Notes: generated by a model not told the origin, from the sequence alone. DNA of 64,000 bases from Streptomyces aurantiacus (GCF_027107535.1 NZ_CP114283.1:8308001-8372000), one strand, 5' to 3'; positions 36,078-45,820 are shown, counted from the stretch's first letter. Made by a program: numbers and translations.

Positions 36078-36853
36078 GCAGCTACGAGGCCCGCTTCAAG
36101 GTGTGGCGCGGGGACGTCGAGGGCGGCGGCCTGGAGGACTTCGGGGTCGAGGTGAACGACGGCGAGGTGGTCCTCGACATCATCCACCGGCTCCAGGCGA
36201 CCCAGGCACCCGACCTCGCCGTGCGGTGGAACTGCAAGGCGGGCAAGTGCGGTTCGTGCTCGGCGGAGATCAACGGCCGGCCGCGGCTGCTGTGCATGAC
36301 GCGGATGTCGGTGTTCACGCGGGAGGAGACGATCACCGTGACTCCCCTGCGTGCCTTTCCCGTCGTACGCGACCTCGTCACCGACGTCGGCTTCAACTAC
36401 ACGAAGGCGCGGGAGGTGCCCGCGTTCGTAACGCCGGAGGGTGTCGGTCCCGGCGAGTACCGGATGATGCAGGAGGACGTGGACCGGTCGCAGGAGTTCC
36501 GCAAGTGCATCGAGTGCTTCCTGTGCCAGGACACGTGCCACGTGGTGCGCGACCACGAGGAGAACAAGACCGCCTTCGCCGGTCCGCGTTTCCTGATGCG
36601 CGTGGCCGAGCTGGACATGCACCCGCTGGACGCGGCCGACGAGAGCGGCCTGGACCGCAAGAAGACGGCCCAGGACGAGCACGGGCTCGGCTACTGCAAC
36701 ATCACCAAGTGCTGTACGGAGGTCTGCCCCGAGGGCATCAAGATCACGGACAACGCGCTGATCCCCCTGAAGGAGCGGGCGGTCGACCGGAAGTACGACC
36801 CGCTGGTCTGGCTGGGCAGCAAGATCCGCAGGAGGCCGTCCGGGTCGGCGTAG
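36074..36853 (+). CDS. sdhB: Succinate dehydrogenase iron-sulfur subunit
   Basis: A 259-residue protein with GTG start overlapping the sdhA stop (GTGA). The ferredoxin domain has Cys54, 59, 62 and 74 for [2Fe-2S]. The C-terminal domain has Cys145, 148, 151, 155 and Cys208, 213/214, 218 for the two further clusters. Carries electrons from the flavin to the membrane anchor. Last gene of the operon. Confidence 0.93.
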   Translation: MSSYEARFKVWRGDVEGGGLEDFGVEVNDGEVVLDIIHRLQATQAPDLAVRWNCKAGKCGSCSAEINGRPRLLCMTRMSVFTREETITVTPLRAFPVVRDLVTDVGFNYTKAREVPAFVTPEGVGPGEYRMMQEDVDRSQEFRKCIECFLCQDTCHVVRDHEENKTAFAGPRFLMRVAELDMHPLDAADESGLDRKKTAQDEHGLGYCNITKCCTEVCPEGIKITDNALIPLKERAVDRKYDPLVWLGSKIRRRPSGSA

Positions 36854-36963
36854 GGGCGGCCGGGCGCACCTCATCGACGTCGACCGCCGAGTCGGCCTGA
36901 GGCCCGACCACCGCGCTGTTCAGCCGCGGTGCGGTCTTGATGAGCACCGTCGGGGCGGGGCGG

Positions 36964-36985
36964 CCCGCGAGCCCTGCCTCGCGGG
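36964..36985. terminator. Hairpin between convergent sdhB and phosphatase genes
   Basis: CCCGCGAG (36964-36971) and CTCGCGGG (36978-36985) with a 6-nt loop, with partial GC pairing further out. It serves both strands in the 167-bp convergent gap. Confidence 0.55.
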
Positions 36986-37020
36986 GCCCGCCGCCGTCCT
37001 CCTCCGGCGGGCTCCGCGGC

Positions 37021-39654
37021 TCAGAACAGGCTCAGCAGTGCCTCCGCCGGGTCCGTGAGGCCCTTTCCGCCGTTGGGCAGGGGCAGTTCGAACCACACCG
37101 TCTTGCCGCGGGGTGTACGGCGGGAGCCCCAGGCGGCGCTGAGGAGGCCGACGAGCTGGAGCCCGCGGCCGCCCTCGTCCGTGTCACGGGCCCGGCGGCG
37201 GCGGGGCTGGACGAGACCCGCGTCCCAGACCTCGCAGACCAGGGTGCGGTCGAGGAGAAGACGGAGGCGGATCTCGCCCTCGCCGTAGCGCAGCGCGTTG
37301 GTGACGAGTTCGCTGACGAGCAGTTCGGCCGTGTCGACGAGCGGCTCCAGGTCCCAGCCGACCAGTTGGTTCCGGGCGAACTCCCGGGCGCGGCCCACGC
37401 TGCGCGGCTCGCGCGGCAGTGTCCAGTCGCCCACCGACTCGGCGGGCAGCCCTTGGACACGTGCCATCAGCAACGCGATGTCGTCCTCGCCGTGGTGCGT
37501 GTCCAGGGTGCTGAGGACGTGGTCGCAGACGTCCTCAAGAGGGTCGGAGGGGTCGACCAGAGCGCCCACGAGGGCTTGCAGGCCCTCATCGAGGGGGTGG
37601 TCGCGCGATTCGACCAGGCCGTCCGTGTAGAGCGCCAGGAGGGCGCCCTCGGGGAGTTCGACCTCGACCTCCTCGAACGGCTCGCCGCCGACGCCGAGCG
37701 GCATCCCCGGCGGCACGTCGAGCATGAGCGCGCTCTCGCCCGGCTCGACCAGGACCGGCGGAAGATGGCCGGCGTTGGCGAACGTACAGCGTCGGGTGAC
37801 GGAGTCGTAGACCGCGTACACGCAGGTGGCGAGGTACACCTCGGAGAGGTCGGCGTCCCGGGACTGGCGGGCACCGCGCGTAGATTGCTGGGTGCCGCCG
37901 GGCGTGCCAAGACCTCGGGCGATCTCGTCCAACGCGGAGAGGACCTCGGCCGGTTCGAGGTCGAGGAGGGCCAGGGTGCGTACGGCCGTGCGGAGTTCAC
38001 CCATCGCGACGGCCGCCCGCAGGCCGCGCCCCATCACGTCGCCGACGACCAACGCGGTGCGGTGGCCCGGCAGTTCGATGACGTCGAACCAGTCGCCGCC
38101 GACCTCCGTGGCCGCGTTCCCGGGGAGGTAGCGGCAGGCGATGTCCAGGCCGGAGGCCTCCGGGTCGCCGGGGGGCAGGAGGGAGCGCTGGAGGATGAGG
38201 GCGCGTTCGTGCTCGCGGCGGTAGAGGCGCGCGTTGTCCATGCAGACGGCGGCCCGTGCGGCCAGTTCGACCGCCAGTGCCCGGTCGCGCTCCCCGAACG
38301 GCTCGCTGCCCTTCGTACGGGAGAACTGGACGAGGCCGACGACCGTGTCGTGGGCGACCATCGGCACTGCGAGCGTGGACTGGATCAGGCCGCCCTCCTC
38401 GGCGGCGACGGTCTGCGGCTTCGCGGTGCGCAGGGCGTCCGCGCAGGAGGAGTTGAAGGCGTAGTGGTGGACCGCTCCCACGTTCACGGGCTCCGGGCCG
38501 CCGATGAAGGGGGCGTCGGACACGGCGCTGGCGAAGGCGACGCGGCGCAGCTCGGCACTGCCGTCGGCGAGGCCCGGCGGGGTCTCGTCGCCTGCCAGCA
38601 GCCCCTGGTAGAGGTCGACGGACGCCAGGTCGCAGAAGCCGGGGACGGCCACGTCGAGGAGTTCGCGGGCGGTGGTCTCCAGGTCGAGGGAGTTACCTAT
38701 GCGGGCGCCCGCCTCGTTCAGGAGGGCGAGATTGCGCCGGGCCTGCGCGGCCTCGCGCGCGGCGGCGCGGCGCGCCGTGATGTCGGTGCCGAGCCACGCG
38801 ATGCCGATCGGACGGCCCGAACCGCTGTGCACGCGATAGAGGTTGATGGACCAGTGGCGGCGCTCGGTGGAGCCGGGCACGGTGCCCGTGACCAGCATCT
38901 CGGTGACGGAGTCGCCCGTCTCCAGTACCCGGTGCAGTATCGCCGCGACGCGCTCGGCCTCACCCGGCGACAGATAGTCCCTGACGGTGCGGCCGCGGTG
39001 GTCGTCGACGGTGCCGCCGAAGGTCGAGGCGAACCGCTGGTTGGCGCGGCGGATCCGCAGGTCGGGGTCGATCAGGAGGAAACCGAACGGAGATTGACCG
39101 AAAATGGCCTGCGAGGCGGCGAGGTCCGTCTCGATGCGACGCAGCGTGCGCACGTCCACGACGATGCACACGGCGGCCCGCTCGCCCTCCTCGGTCCGCG
39201 TCGGCATGACGTACACCTCGGCGAGTCCCTCGGTGACCCGGCCGCTGCCCTCGGGGTCGGGCAGCCGGAAGGGGACCACGCCGGTCCACTCCCTGCCGTC
39301 GAGCACCTCGGCCATCTTCCGCTGGCCGAAGTCGCGCCGGTCCTCGGCGACGAAGGCCGCGATGGGGTCCATGCCCACGGCGCGGTCGGCCGGGATGCCG
39401 AAGAGCTGCTCGGCGCGCAGGCTCCACTGGTCGACGAGGCCGTCGGGGCCGATCGAGAACGAGGCGACCTTGATGTAGTCGTAGATCGACCCGGGCGGAC
39501 TGCTCTGCCACACGACCTCGCCGGGCGCCTCGCCCCACTGTTCGTCCGGCGCACGGCCCGCGGTTGGCGTGCCGCCATCGCCTGTCGTCGCATCAGCCAT
39601 CGCGCCGCCCGACGGGTCCTCGGACTCCGTGGCCTTCGCTGGTATCTCGCTCAC
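37021..39654 (-). CDS. PAS-PAS-GAF-PP2C-HATPase regulatory phosphatase
   Basis: An 877-residue protein; GTG 39654 (VSEIPAKATESE) is chosen because GGAGGGG precedes it by 9 nt. Domains: PAS (about 58-165), PAS (about 180-290), GAF (about 305-478), SpoIIE-type PP2C phosphatase (about 480-735; GGDWFDV and GDVMGRG contribute metal-binding aspartates; GEDDIALLM at the end) and an RsbW-like HATPase (about 745-870; ELVTNALRYG, DEGGRGLQLV, GKTVWFELPLP). It combines a phosphatase with its opposing anti-sigma-factor-type kinase fold, as in Streptomyces partner-switching systems. Soluble; signal unknown. An RsbW-like ATPase gene lies upstream on the same strand. Confidence 0.88.
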   Translation of the reverse strand: MSEIPAKATESEDPSGGAMADATTGDGGTPTAGRAPDEQWGEAPGEVVWQSSPPGSIYDYIKVASFSIGPDGLVDQWSLRAEQLFGIPADRAVGMDPIAAFVAEDRRDFGQRKMAEVLDGREWTGVVPFRLPDPEGSGRVTEGLAEVYVMPTRTEEGERAAVCIVVDVRTLRRIETDLAASQAIFGQSPFGFLLIDPDLRIRRANQRFASTFGGTVDDHRGRTVRDYLSPGEAERVAAILHRVLETGDSVTEMLVTGTVPGSTERRHWSINLYRVHSGSGRPIGIAWLGTDITARRAAAREAAQARRNLALLNEAGARIGNSLDLETTARELLDVAVPGFCDLASVDLYQGLLAGDETPPGLADGSAELRRVAFASAVSDAPFIGGPEPVNVGAVHHYAFNSSCADALRTAKPQTVAAEEGGLIQSTLAVPMVAHDTVVGLVQFSRTKGSEPFGERDRALAVELAARAAVCMDNARLYRREHERALILQRSLLPPGDPEASGLDIACRYLPGNAATEVGGDWFDVIELPGHRTALVVGDVMGRGLRAAVAMGELRTAVRTLALLDLEPAEVLSALDEIARGLGTPGGTQQSTRGARQSRDADLSEVYLATCVYAVYDSVTRRCTFANAGHLPPVLVEPGESALMLDVPPGMPLGVGGEPFEEVEVELPEGALLALYTDGLVESRDHPLDEGLQALVGALVDPSDPLEDVCDHVLSTLDTHHGEDDIALLMARVQGLPAESVGDWTLPREPRSVGRAREFARNQLVGWDLEPLVDTAELLVSELVTNALRYGEGEIRLRLLLDRTLVCEVWDAGLVQPRRRRARDTDEGGRGLQLVGLLSAAWGSRRTPRGKTVWFELPLPNGGKGLTDPAEALLSLF

Positions 39655-39905
39655 GCGAACCGTCCCCTCCAGCTCACCGCGCCCGGCACCGGTCACCGGC
39701 AGCGGCTGCCCGCAGTATCCAGCACTACGGTGCCGCACAACACGGTGTTCACGATCACAGCACGGTCCCGATGCTTTTAGGACCGGCCGCGACCAACACT
39801 TCCAGTCTTCTAACCACCAGACACCCCGTCGAACCACCGACTCTGACTGTCCTCGACGCCCGGGGCGGGCGGACCGCCCCGGGACCCCTTTCGACGGACT
39901 CCCGG

Positions 39906-40304
39906 TCAGCCGGGCAGGGCCAGCTCGAACCACACCGTCTTGCCCGTCACGCCCGGCCGGGTGCCCCAGCGGCGCGAGGAGTTCGCCACCAGCTGGAGCC
40001 CGCGGCCGCTTTCGTCCTCGGCCCGGGCCGCACGTTCACGGGGCGGGTCGGGCAGGGGGTCGGAGACCTCCACGAGCAGGGCGTCGAGCGGTTCCGAGGG
40101 CCGTACGAGGCGGACGCCGATGGGGCCGGTGGCGTGCCGCAGGGAATTGGTCACCAGCTCGCTGACCAGCAGCGCGGTCACGTCCTGCAGGGATTCGAGG
40201 CCCCAGGAGCGCAACTGGCCCCGGACGGCGGTGCGGGCGGTCCTGACGGCGCCCGGGTCCGCGGGAAAGGTCCACTCGGCGACATCGCCCTCGGTGTGGA
40301 TCAC
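39906..40304 (-). CDS. Stand-alone RsbW-like HATPase (anti-sigma-type)
   Basis: A 132-residue HATPase_c domain with N-box ELVTNSLRHA, G1 box DESGRGLQLV and the ending GKTVWFELALPG, nearly the same as the end of the 37021-39654 protein. GTG 40304 is chosen because GGGAG stands 8 nt upstream. Proteins of this size bind or phosphorylate anti-anti-sigma factors. It is 250 bp upstream of the phosphatase gene, too far for certain co-transcription. Its target is not in the window. Confidence 0.8.
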   Translation of the reverse strand: MIHTEGDVAEWTFPADPGAVRTARTAVRGQLRSWGLESLQDVTALLVSELVTNSLRHATGPIGVRLVRPSEPLDALLVEVSDPLPDPPRERAARAEDESGRGLQLVANSSRRWGTRPGVTGKTVWFELALPG

Positions 40305-40623
40305 GCAGATCACTCCCAGGCCAGAAGCGGACCGTGTCCGGTTTCGTGGGGTTAATTGGCACATACCCGATATCCCGGGCGGAGTACCGTGCGCGAGGGC
40401 GCACAGTGGCACGAACGGCGTACTCGGAGCTCGCATCAGTCACCACATGCGCCCCGCGAGGCCGAGCGTCCCACGTACGGTGCGCGTACCGCACCCCGCA
40501 GACTCGAGTGCACGAAGTTGCGATGGTCACACCTGAGTGACGCCCTCCGCTTGCGGAGCCGCACCCCCGGGTCCCCGGGTCCCGGCCCGGACGCCCCGCC
40601 CTCGAACACGGGAGGGCCGGCTC
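40305..40623. other. Intergenic region upstream of the RsbW-like gene
   Basis: 319 bp without a gene. On the minus strand a CGGGTATG motif next to a CCGGGATATCGGG palindrome (about 40365-40380) recalls the GGGTAT -10 of stress-type (SigB-family) promoters, but the -35 is not convincing. Nothing else is assignable; short frames here look non-coding. Confidence 0.35.
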
Positions 40624-41043
40624 TCACACCGCCGGAGCCCCGCTCCCCCAGGCCCTCCGCGCGACTTCGAGGACGGCGGCCACGTCCTGGTCCAGCCAGT
40701 CGACGTCCCAGAGCTCGTCCGGCGTCAGCCAGCGCAGCTCGTCGTGGTCCTGGATGGCCAGGGGCGCGGGCGAACCGGGCAGGAGGCGAGCGGTCCAGAC
40801 ATGCAGCACGTACGGCGGCTTCAGGGGAAACTCACCCGGCACCCGGCCGACCGGCTCCGACTCGACCCCCAGCTCCTCACGGAGCTCCCGTACCAGCGCC
40901 TGCTCGGGCGTCTCCCCCGGCTCGACCTTCCCGCCGGGCAGTTCCCAGCGCCCGGCCAGCTCCGCGGGGGCACTGCGACGCGCCGCGAGAAGGTGCCCGT
41001 CGCTCAGCACGGCGGCCCCCACCACCACGATCCGTTCGGTCAT
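40624..41043 (-). CDS. Nudix (MutT-like) hydrolase
   Basis: A 139-residue protein with a complete Nudix box ([26 protein letters not shown]5EX7REUXEEXGU). It begins [26 protein letters not shown], as in MutT-type 8-oxo-dGTP diphosphatases that clean the nucleotide pool. The DELRW and [15 protein letters not shown] segments fit. Exact substrate cannot be read. It may be followed in the same transcript by nothing obvious; upstream the SPOR gene is 42 bp away on the same strand. Confidence 0.85.
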   Translation of the reverse strand: MTERIVVVGAAVLSDGHLLAARRSAPAELAGRWELPGGKVEPGETPEQALVRELREELGVESEPVGRVPGEFPLKPPYVLHVWTARLLPGSPAPLAIQDHDELRWLTPDELWDVDWLDQDVAAVLEVARRAWGSGAPAV

Positions 41044-41085
41044 GCGCCGGAGCCTACGGGAGCCGCGCGCAGCCCTTCACGCCTG

Positions 41086-41268
41086 TCACCTGGCGCCGTT
41101 CTGCGCGATCCGCTCGACCCAGTACAACTGCTTGTGCCCGCGGTCGTCGAGGCTGTCCGCGATCTTCTGGGCCTCGGCCCTGGTCGCGTACCTGCCGACG
41201 CGGTAGCGATTGCCGTTGTCGTCCTGTCGTATGACGAGCCAGGGAAGTGTGATCGTGCTGTCGTTCAT
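41086..41268 (-). CDS. 60-aa SPOR-domain protein
   Basis: ATG 41268 (MNDSTITLPWLVIRQDD) has GGAGGGG 4-5 nt upstream; the longer frame is not needed. Nearly the whole protein is one SPOR-like repeat (YRVGRYATRAEAQKIADSLDD). SPOR domains usually bind denuded septal peptidoglycan, yet there is no signal peptide or membrane helix, so a cytoplasmic role is more likely here. Same strand as the Nudix gene. Confidence 0.7.
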   Translation of the reverse strand: MNDSTITLPWLVIRQDDNGNRYRVGRYATRAEAQKIADSLDDRGHKQLYWVERIAQNGAR

Positions 41269-41619
41269 CGCGCCCCTCCGCTCCCCGCCCCCGGCTCGCG
41301 CCCAGCCCCGTCCCATAAGGAAACCGCAATCCGCATATGCCCGAGCCTACGCCTAACCTTCACGCAGCGAATACGGAATTTCACAAAGAGGTACGCGCGA
41401 GGTAAGCAACCGGCCAGGACGGAGGGGGCGCATCCTCATGGACACGCCCCCTCGCACCGGCTTCGGGTCCCGCCAGCAGCACGGGGACCGGGCACCGGCC
41501 GCCCGTGAGAACGACCGGATTCCACCGGCCCGCGCGCCGCCCCTCCGGCCCGCCACCCCGTCACCACCGCGGCCCCGCAGCCCCGCGGCCCGCCGACAGT
41601 CAGCCGATGGCCGTACGCC
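41269..41619. other. Gene-free stretch before the GntR gene 3' end
   Basis: 351 bp. It holds the SPOR gene ribosome site and presumably its promoter around 41330-41400, where GC content drops. A 67-codon plus-strand frame (41438-41641) is Pro/Arg-rich and overlaps the GntR gene; I regard it as noise. Confidence 0.4.
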
Positions 41620-42372
41620 CTACTTCACCGGCAGGTGGTAGGCGATGCGGTACCGGTCCGCAGGCACGACCACGTCCGCCGTCTCCACCGGCCTGCCCGA
41701 CGCGTAGTACGTCCGCTGGATGACGACCACGACATGCCCCGGCACGCCCCCCAGCGCCGACAGCTCCTCGGCGAGGCCGGGGCGGGCGCCCACCTCCTCG
41801 GTGACGTTGTCCACGATCACGTCGATGGCGGCCATGCGCTCGACCACTCCCATGCCGCCGAGCGGCCCCTCCTCGGGAAGCATCACCGGGGTGCGGCCCG
41901 TGACGGCGAGGGACTCCCAGGAGGTGGAGAGCATCATGACCTCGCCCGCGTCCCGGAAGACGTACTTCGTGCACATCACGCGCTCACCGGCCTGGAGGCC
42001 GAGACGCTCGGCCACGCCGCCGCTCGCCTCCGCCTGCGCGCTGTGCGACTCCCAGGTGCCGCGGGCGGCCGGGTCGGCCTGCTCCTGGCGGAACGGGGTC
42101 GCGCCACTGTCGGGCCGGTACCCGGAGCGGGCGATACGGCGTGGCACCGGGCGCTCGCGCACATACGTCCCGGAGCCGGAGCGGCCCTCGACCAGCCCCT
42201 CGGCCATCAGCACCTTGCGGGCCTCCAGGGCGACCGTGTCCGAGACCCCGTACTCCTCGCGGATTCTGGCCTGTGACGGGAGCCGTGTGTGCGGTGGCAG
42301 CGATCCGTCGACGATCTTCTTCCGAAGATCGCCTGCGACGCGCAGATACGCCGGCTGCTCACCGAATGTCAC
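41620..42372 (-). CDS. GntR/HutC-family transcription regulator with UTRA domain
   Basis: A 250-residue regulator; GTG 42372 is chosen because GGGAG lies 6 nt upstream. Winged helix at residues about 8-75 (YLRVAGDLRKKIVDGSLPPHTRLPSQ, then the recognition helix and SGTYVRERP) and a UTRA effector domain at about 100-245 (GERVMCTKYVF, VIQRTYYASGRPVETADVVVPADRYR). It probably represses a catabolic or uptake gene set in response to a small ligand; no such operon adjoins, so it may act elsewhere. Confidence 0.87.
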   Translation of the reverse strand: MTFGEQPAYLRVAGDLRKKIVDGSLPPHTRLPSQARIREEYGVSDTVALEARKVLMAEGLVEGRSGSGTYVRERPVPRRIARSGYRPDSGATPFRQEQADPAARGTWESHSAQAEASGGVAERLGLQAGERVMCTKYVFRDAGEVMMLSTSWESLAVTGRTPVMLPEEGPLGGMGVVERMAAIDVIVDNVTEEVGARPGLAEELSALGGVPGHVVVVIQRTYYASGRPVETADVVVPADRYRIAYHLPVK

Positions 42373-42519
42373 TGGCCACTCCCGTCGGGTTGTACAGACA
42401 GCAACAGGGTGGCAACCGTGGGTTGTGCCAGGCAAGTGAAGGCCAGAGAATCACTCGAAGTGATGACGGAGCGCTGTCGAGGGCGCTACGCAGGCACTTT
42501 CTCCCCACTGCCGCCGTCT

Positions 42520-43773
42520 TCACACCTCGGCGCCGCTGCCTCCCGAGCCGTCCCCCGTACCGGCGTCCCCGCCGTCGCCCTCCTCGTAGGACGGCGGAGG
42601 CGTCGACGCGAGGCCCAGAGCCTTGCGTGCCGTCACCGTCCTCTGCGGGTCGGTGAGGTCCAGGGCCTTGTCGTAGTGCTCGTGGAAGGCGTCGGCGTCG
42701 GCCGCCTTCGCCGCCTCGGCCCACTCCTCCTTCGCCGACTCCAGGTGCCCGACGAGCGCGGTGACCGGCTTTCTCGCGTCGGCGGGCCACTCGTGCCCGC
42801 GGAGCAGGCCGACCTGCTCGGTGATGGCTCCCGAGACGCCGGCCGCCCACCGCTTGTGGCCGGGCAGGTCGTCCTCGACGTACTCCTCGTCGGGCACCGA
42901 GTCCATCGCCTCGTTGAGGACCTGGGCCGCCTTCAGATAGGCGAGCTGGTCGGCGTCGAGGGTGGTGGCGTCCTGGCGCAGCGATCCCGTCAGGCCGCTC
43001 TTCCCGTCGACGTTGCCGAACAGGCAGCTGATCTCGCGGTCGCCGAGGCTCCAGCTGTCCCGCGTGGGCGTGAAGTAGTAGATGTCGACGTCGTCCGGGA
43101 GTGCCCAGGAGTCCATCGCGTACGAGTACTGGAGCGTGTAGCACCTGTCGTCGGCGGCCTCGGTGATGGCGTCGTCACCGGGGTAACGGCTGTCCGCCAT
43201 CTTGAAATTCGCGAAGACCTCACCGTCGTGCTCGTCCTCACAGGACACGGTGTCCACGTCGTAGGCCATGCCCTCCAGGGAGCCGCCCGGCGTGTCGAAG
43301 CACTCGCCCTTGTTCACGGAGAAGGTGGCGCCGTCCTTACTCGCTTCGCGCGCCCCCTCCTTGAAGCCCTCCCAGAACCCGGCCACGCCGCCGGTGGCGA
43401 GCGTGAGCGCGAGGAGGGCGGCGCCGATGCCGGAGAGGACCATCCCGGCGACGGCCATGCCCTTGCCGCGCTCGCCCTTCCTCCTGATCTGCGCCAGTGC
43501 GAAGAGTCCGAGGACCAGGCCCACCAGTGGCAGGAAGCACAGGATGCCGAGCACCAGCGCCGCGATCGCGAGGCCGTTGACGGGCGCCGGGCCCATGCCG
43601 TACGGGCCGTGGCCGTAGCCGTTCCCCCAGGGCTGGTGTCCGTACGGGCCCGGCCCCTGAGGATGCCCCGGCTGCCCCGGTGGGACCTGCCGGCCGGGAT
43701 ACCCGCCGTAGGGACCCTGCGGCGGGTACTGCCCCTGGGGCTGCTGTGGCCCAGGAGGCGGGGGTATCTCCAC
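42520..43773 (-). CDS. DUF4190 / septum-formation-like membrane protein
   Basis: A 417-residue protein from GTG 43773, with GAGGAG about 10 nt upstream. A Pro/Gly/Gln-rich cytoplasmic N-terminus (about 60 residues) leads to two membrane helices with the DUF4190 pattern (GLAIAALVLGILCFLPLVGLVLGLFAL; GMAVAGMVLSGIGAALLALTL). The extracellular half contains a septum-formation-family-like domain (FSVNKGECFDTP, VSCEDEHDGEVFANF) with paired cysteines, then a helical C-terminus. Envelope location is clear; role is unknown. Confidence 0.75.
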   Translation of the reverse strand: MEIPPPPGPQQPQGQYPPQGPYGGYPGRQVPPGQPGHPQGPGPYGHQPWGNGYGHGPYGMGPAPVNGLAIAALVLGILCFLPLVGLVLGLFALAQIRRKGERGKGMAVAGMVLSGIGAALLALTLATGGVAGFWEGFKEGAREASKDGATFSVNKGECFDTPGGSLEGMAYDVDTVSCEDEHDGEVFANFKMADSRYPGDDAITEAADDRCYTLQYSYAMDSWALPDDVDIYYFTPTRDSWSLGDREISCLFGNVDGKSGLTGSLRQDATTLDADQLAYLKAAQVLNEAMDSVPDEEYVEDDLPGHKRWAAGVSGAITEQVGLLRGHEWPADARKPVTALVGHLESAKEEWAEAAKAADADAFHEHYDKALDLTDPQRTVTARKALGLASTPPPSYEEGDGGDAGTGDGSGGSGAEV

Positions 43774-43911
43774 TAGTACCGTGCTCCTCGTCCGTGTGGT
43801 GCATCCGAGCGCTGCCAGAACCGGCGTACGACGAGGGATGCCGACGTACGACAGGCCGCATGGTAAGCGCGGGACGGGCGGACACGGAACGCGGGGGACG
43901 AGCGTGACGAT

Positions 43912-43940
43912 TCGGTCGGGCCGACGAGCGGCCCGACCGA
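43912..43940 (-). terminator. Perfect 11-bp hairpin after the protease gene
   Basis: TCGGTCGGGCC (43912-43922), 7-nt loop, exact complement at 43930-43940. It is 33 nt beyond the subtilisin stop at 43973, in the 199-bp gap before the next gene. Confidence 0.75.
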
Positions 43941-43972
43941 CCGTCACCGCTCCGGGGCGCGGTCGTGCGGGG

Positions 43973-45532
43973 TCAGAACTGCAGACCCCACGAGTTGACG
44001 TACCCGGTGTCGCGTGCGGCGTTGTCGCTCACTCGCAGGTTCCACGTCCCGTTGGCGGCCTCGGACGAGGCGTTCACCGTGTACGTGGTGTTGATGTTGT
44101 CCGTCGAACCGCCCGTGCCGTACGCCTTCAGCGTGTAGGCCGTCCCGTCGGGGGCGATCAGCTGGACCTGGAGGTCACCGATGTAGGTGTGGACGATGTT
44201 CACCGGCACGCTCAGGGCGGCGGGCGCGTTGCCCGTGACTCCGCTCACCGTGACCGGGGAGTTCACGGTGGAGTTGTCGGCGATCGCGTAGTCCGCGGTG
44301 TTCTCGAAGAGGTCGCCCGGCGGCGGAGTCGTGCCGCCGCCGACCTTCAGCAGGCGGTTCGGGGAGCCGGTGCCGGGGCTGGTGACGACTCCGGTGGTGG
44401 CCGCGTTGACCAGCGCGCTCTGGACGGCGGCCGGGCTCGCGGTGGGGTTGTCCGCCAGGTGGAGCGCGGCGGCTCCGGCGACGTGCGGGGTCGCCATCGA
44501 CGTACCGGAGATGGTGTTGGTGGCGCTGTCGCTCGTGCCCCAGCTGGAGGTGATGGAGGAGCCGGGGGCGAAGAGGTCCAGGACCGTGCCGAAGTTGGAG
44601 TAACTGGCCTTGGCGTCGGTGCTGGTGGTGGCGCCGACGGTGATGGCCTCGGTGACGCGGGCGGGTGAGCGCGTCGAGGCGTTGGTCGACTCGTTGCCGG
44701 CCGCGACGGCGTAGGTGACACCGGAGGCGATGGAGTTGCGTACGGCGGTGTCGATCGCGGTGTCGGCACCACCGCCCAGGCTCATGTTGGCGACGGCCGG
44801 CTTGACGGCGTTGGTCGTCACCCAGTCGATGCCCGCGACGACCTGGGCGGTGGTGCCCTGGCCGGAGTTGTTCAGCACGCGGACGCCGACGATCTTCGCC
44901 TTCTTGGCGACGCCGTACGCGGTACCGCCGACGGTGCCTGCGACGTGCGTGCCGTGGCCGTGGCCGTCCTGGGCGGTGTTGTCGTTGTCGACGGCGTCGT
45001 AGCCGTAGGTGGCCCGGCCGCCGAAGTCGGTGTGGGTGATGCGGACGCCGGTGTCGATGATGTAGGCGGTGACGCCCTCACCGGCGGTGTCGTCGTAGGT
45101 GTAGCTCTGGTTCAGCGGGAGGGCCGCCTGGTCGATGCGGTCCAGGCCCCAGGAGGGCGGGTTGGGCTGGGTCGCCTCGATCGAGAAGACACGGTTCTGG
45201 ACGACGGAGGCGACGGCCGGGTCGGCGGCGAACTTCTTCGCCTCGGCCGCGCCGGCCTCGACGGCGTAGCCGTTCAGCGCCTTCTTGTACGTGCGTTCGA
45301 TGGTGGCGCCGTACTCCTTCGCCAGGGCCCTGCCCTCGGCGGAACCGGCCTTCGCGACGTCCGCGTGGAGCGTCACGATGTAGCTGTTCGCGATCGCGCC
45401 GGGCGCGCCCGCGTACTGGATCCGGCCTTCGGTGTCCGCGGCCTGGGCCGGGAGCGCGGACACGATGCCGGCAACGAGTGCCGCCGAGCCGATACCGGCA
45501 AGTCTTCGCCGGGCATGACGCATCACTGCCAT
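43973..45532 (-). CDS. Secreted subtilisin-like protease with inhibitor prodomain and P-domain
   Basis: A 519-residue preproprotein; ATG 45532 has GAGGAGG 8 nt upstream. Sec signal (about 1-31, cut after AQA), I9 inhibitor prodomain (about 48-120), S8 domain with Asp160 (IIDTGV), His193 (HGTHVAG), oxyanion Asn280 (AAGN) and Ser345 (GTSMATPH), then a proprotein-convertase P-domain (about 408-519; [32 protein letters not shown]). Similar to proteinase K-like extracellular proteases of Streptomyces. It degrades extracellular protein. Upstream DNA has four copies of a 9-bp direct repeat that may regulate it. Confidence 0.93.
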   Translation of the reverse strand: MAVMRHARRRLAGIGSAALVAGIVSALPAQAADTEGRIQYAGAPGAIANSYIVTLHADVAKAGSAEGRALAKEYGATIERTYKKALNGYAVEAGAAEAKKFAADPAVASVVQNRVFSIEATQPNPPSWGLDRIDQAALPLNQSYTYDDTAGEGVTAYIIDTGVRITHTDFGGRATYGYDAVDNDNTAQDGHGHGTHVAGTVGGTAYGVAKKAKIVGVRVLNNSGQGTTAQVVAGIDWVTTNAVKPAVANMSLGGGADTAIDTAVRNSIASGVTYAVAAGNESTNASTRSPARVTEAITVGATTSTDAKASYSNFGTVLDLFAPGSSITSSWGTSDSATNTISGTSMATPHVAGAAALHLADNPTASPAAVQSALVNAATTGVVTSPGTGSPNRLLKVGGGTTPPPGDLFENTADYAIADNSTVNSPVTVSGVTGNAPAALSVPVNIVHTYIGDLQVQLIAPDGTAYTLKAYGTGGSTDNINTTYTVNASSEAANGTWNLRVSDNAARDTGYVNSWGLQF

Positions 45533-45551
45533 CTGAGGATCCTCCTCAATC

Positions 45552-45626
45552 GGTGGTGCGCTGGTGGGGGGTGGTGCGGATGGGGCACACACGGTGGTGC
45601 GGTCGAGCACTCACGAGGTGGTGCGG
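45552..45626. repeat. Four direct repeats GGTGGTGCG upstream of the protease gene
   Basis: Copies begin at 45552, 45570, 45593 and 45617 (spacing 18, 23, 24 bp); three extend to GGTGGTGCGG. Read on the protease strand they are CCGCACCACC boxes within 20-95 bp of the start codon. This is compatible with cooperative binding of a regulator or with a structured 5' leader. Confidence 0.55.
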
Positions 45627-45820
45627 TTCGCACGGGCACAGGGGCACACGGGCACGCCAAAGACATGTACATGCCAAAATGTTCGGCGAGCCGACCCTGC
45701 GCTCAGCCGAAAGATTGGGGCTTCCACAGGAATTGCACAAGAGGCCTGCACACACGTAACGCAGCTGCCATATGCCTGCCATGACAGTCCGTCACCAATC
45801 GGGGCATCTAACCTGCGGGG

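Noticed and set aside
41438..41641. 67-codon plus-strand frame
   Set aside because: Pro/Arg-rich, no ribosome site, overlaps the GntR gene 3' end.
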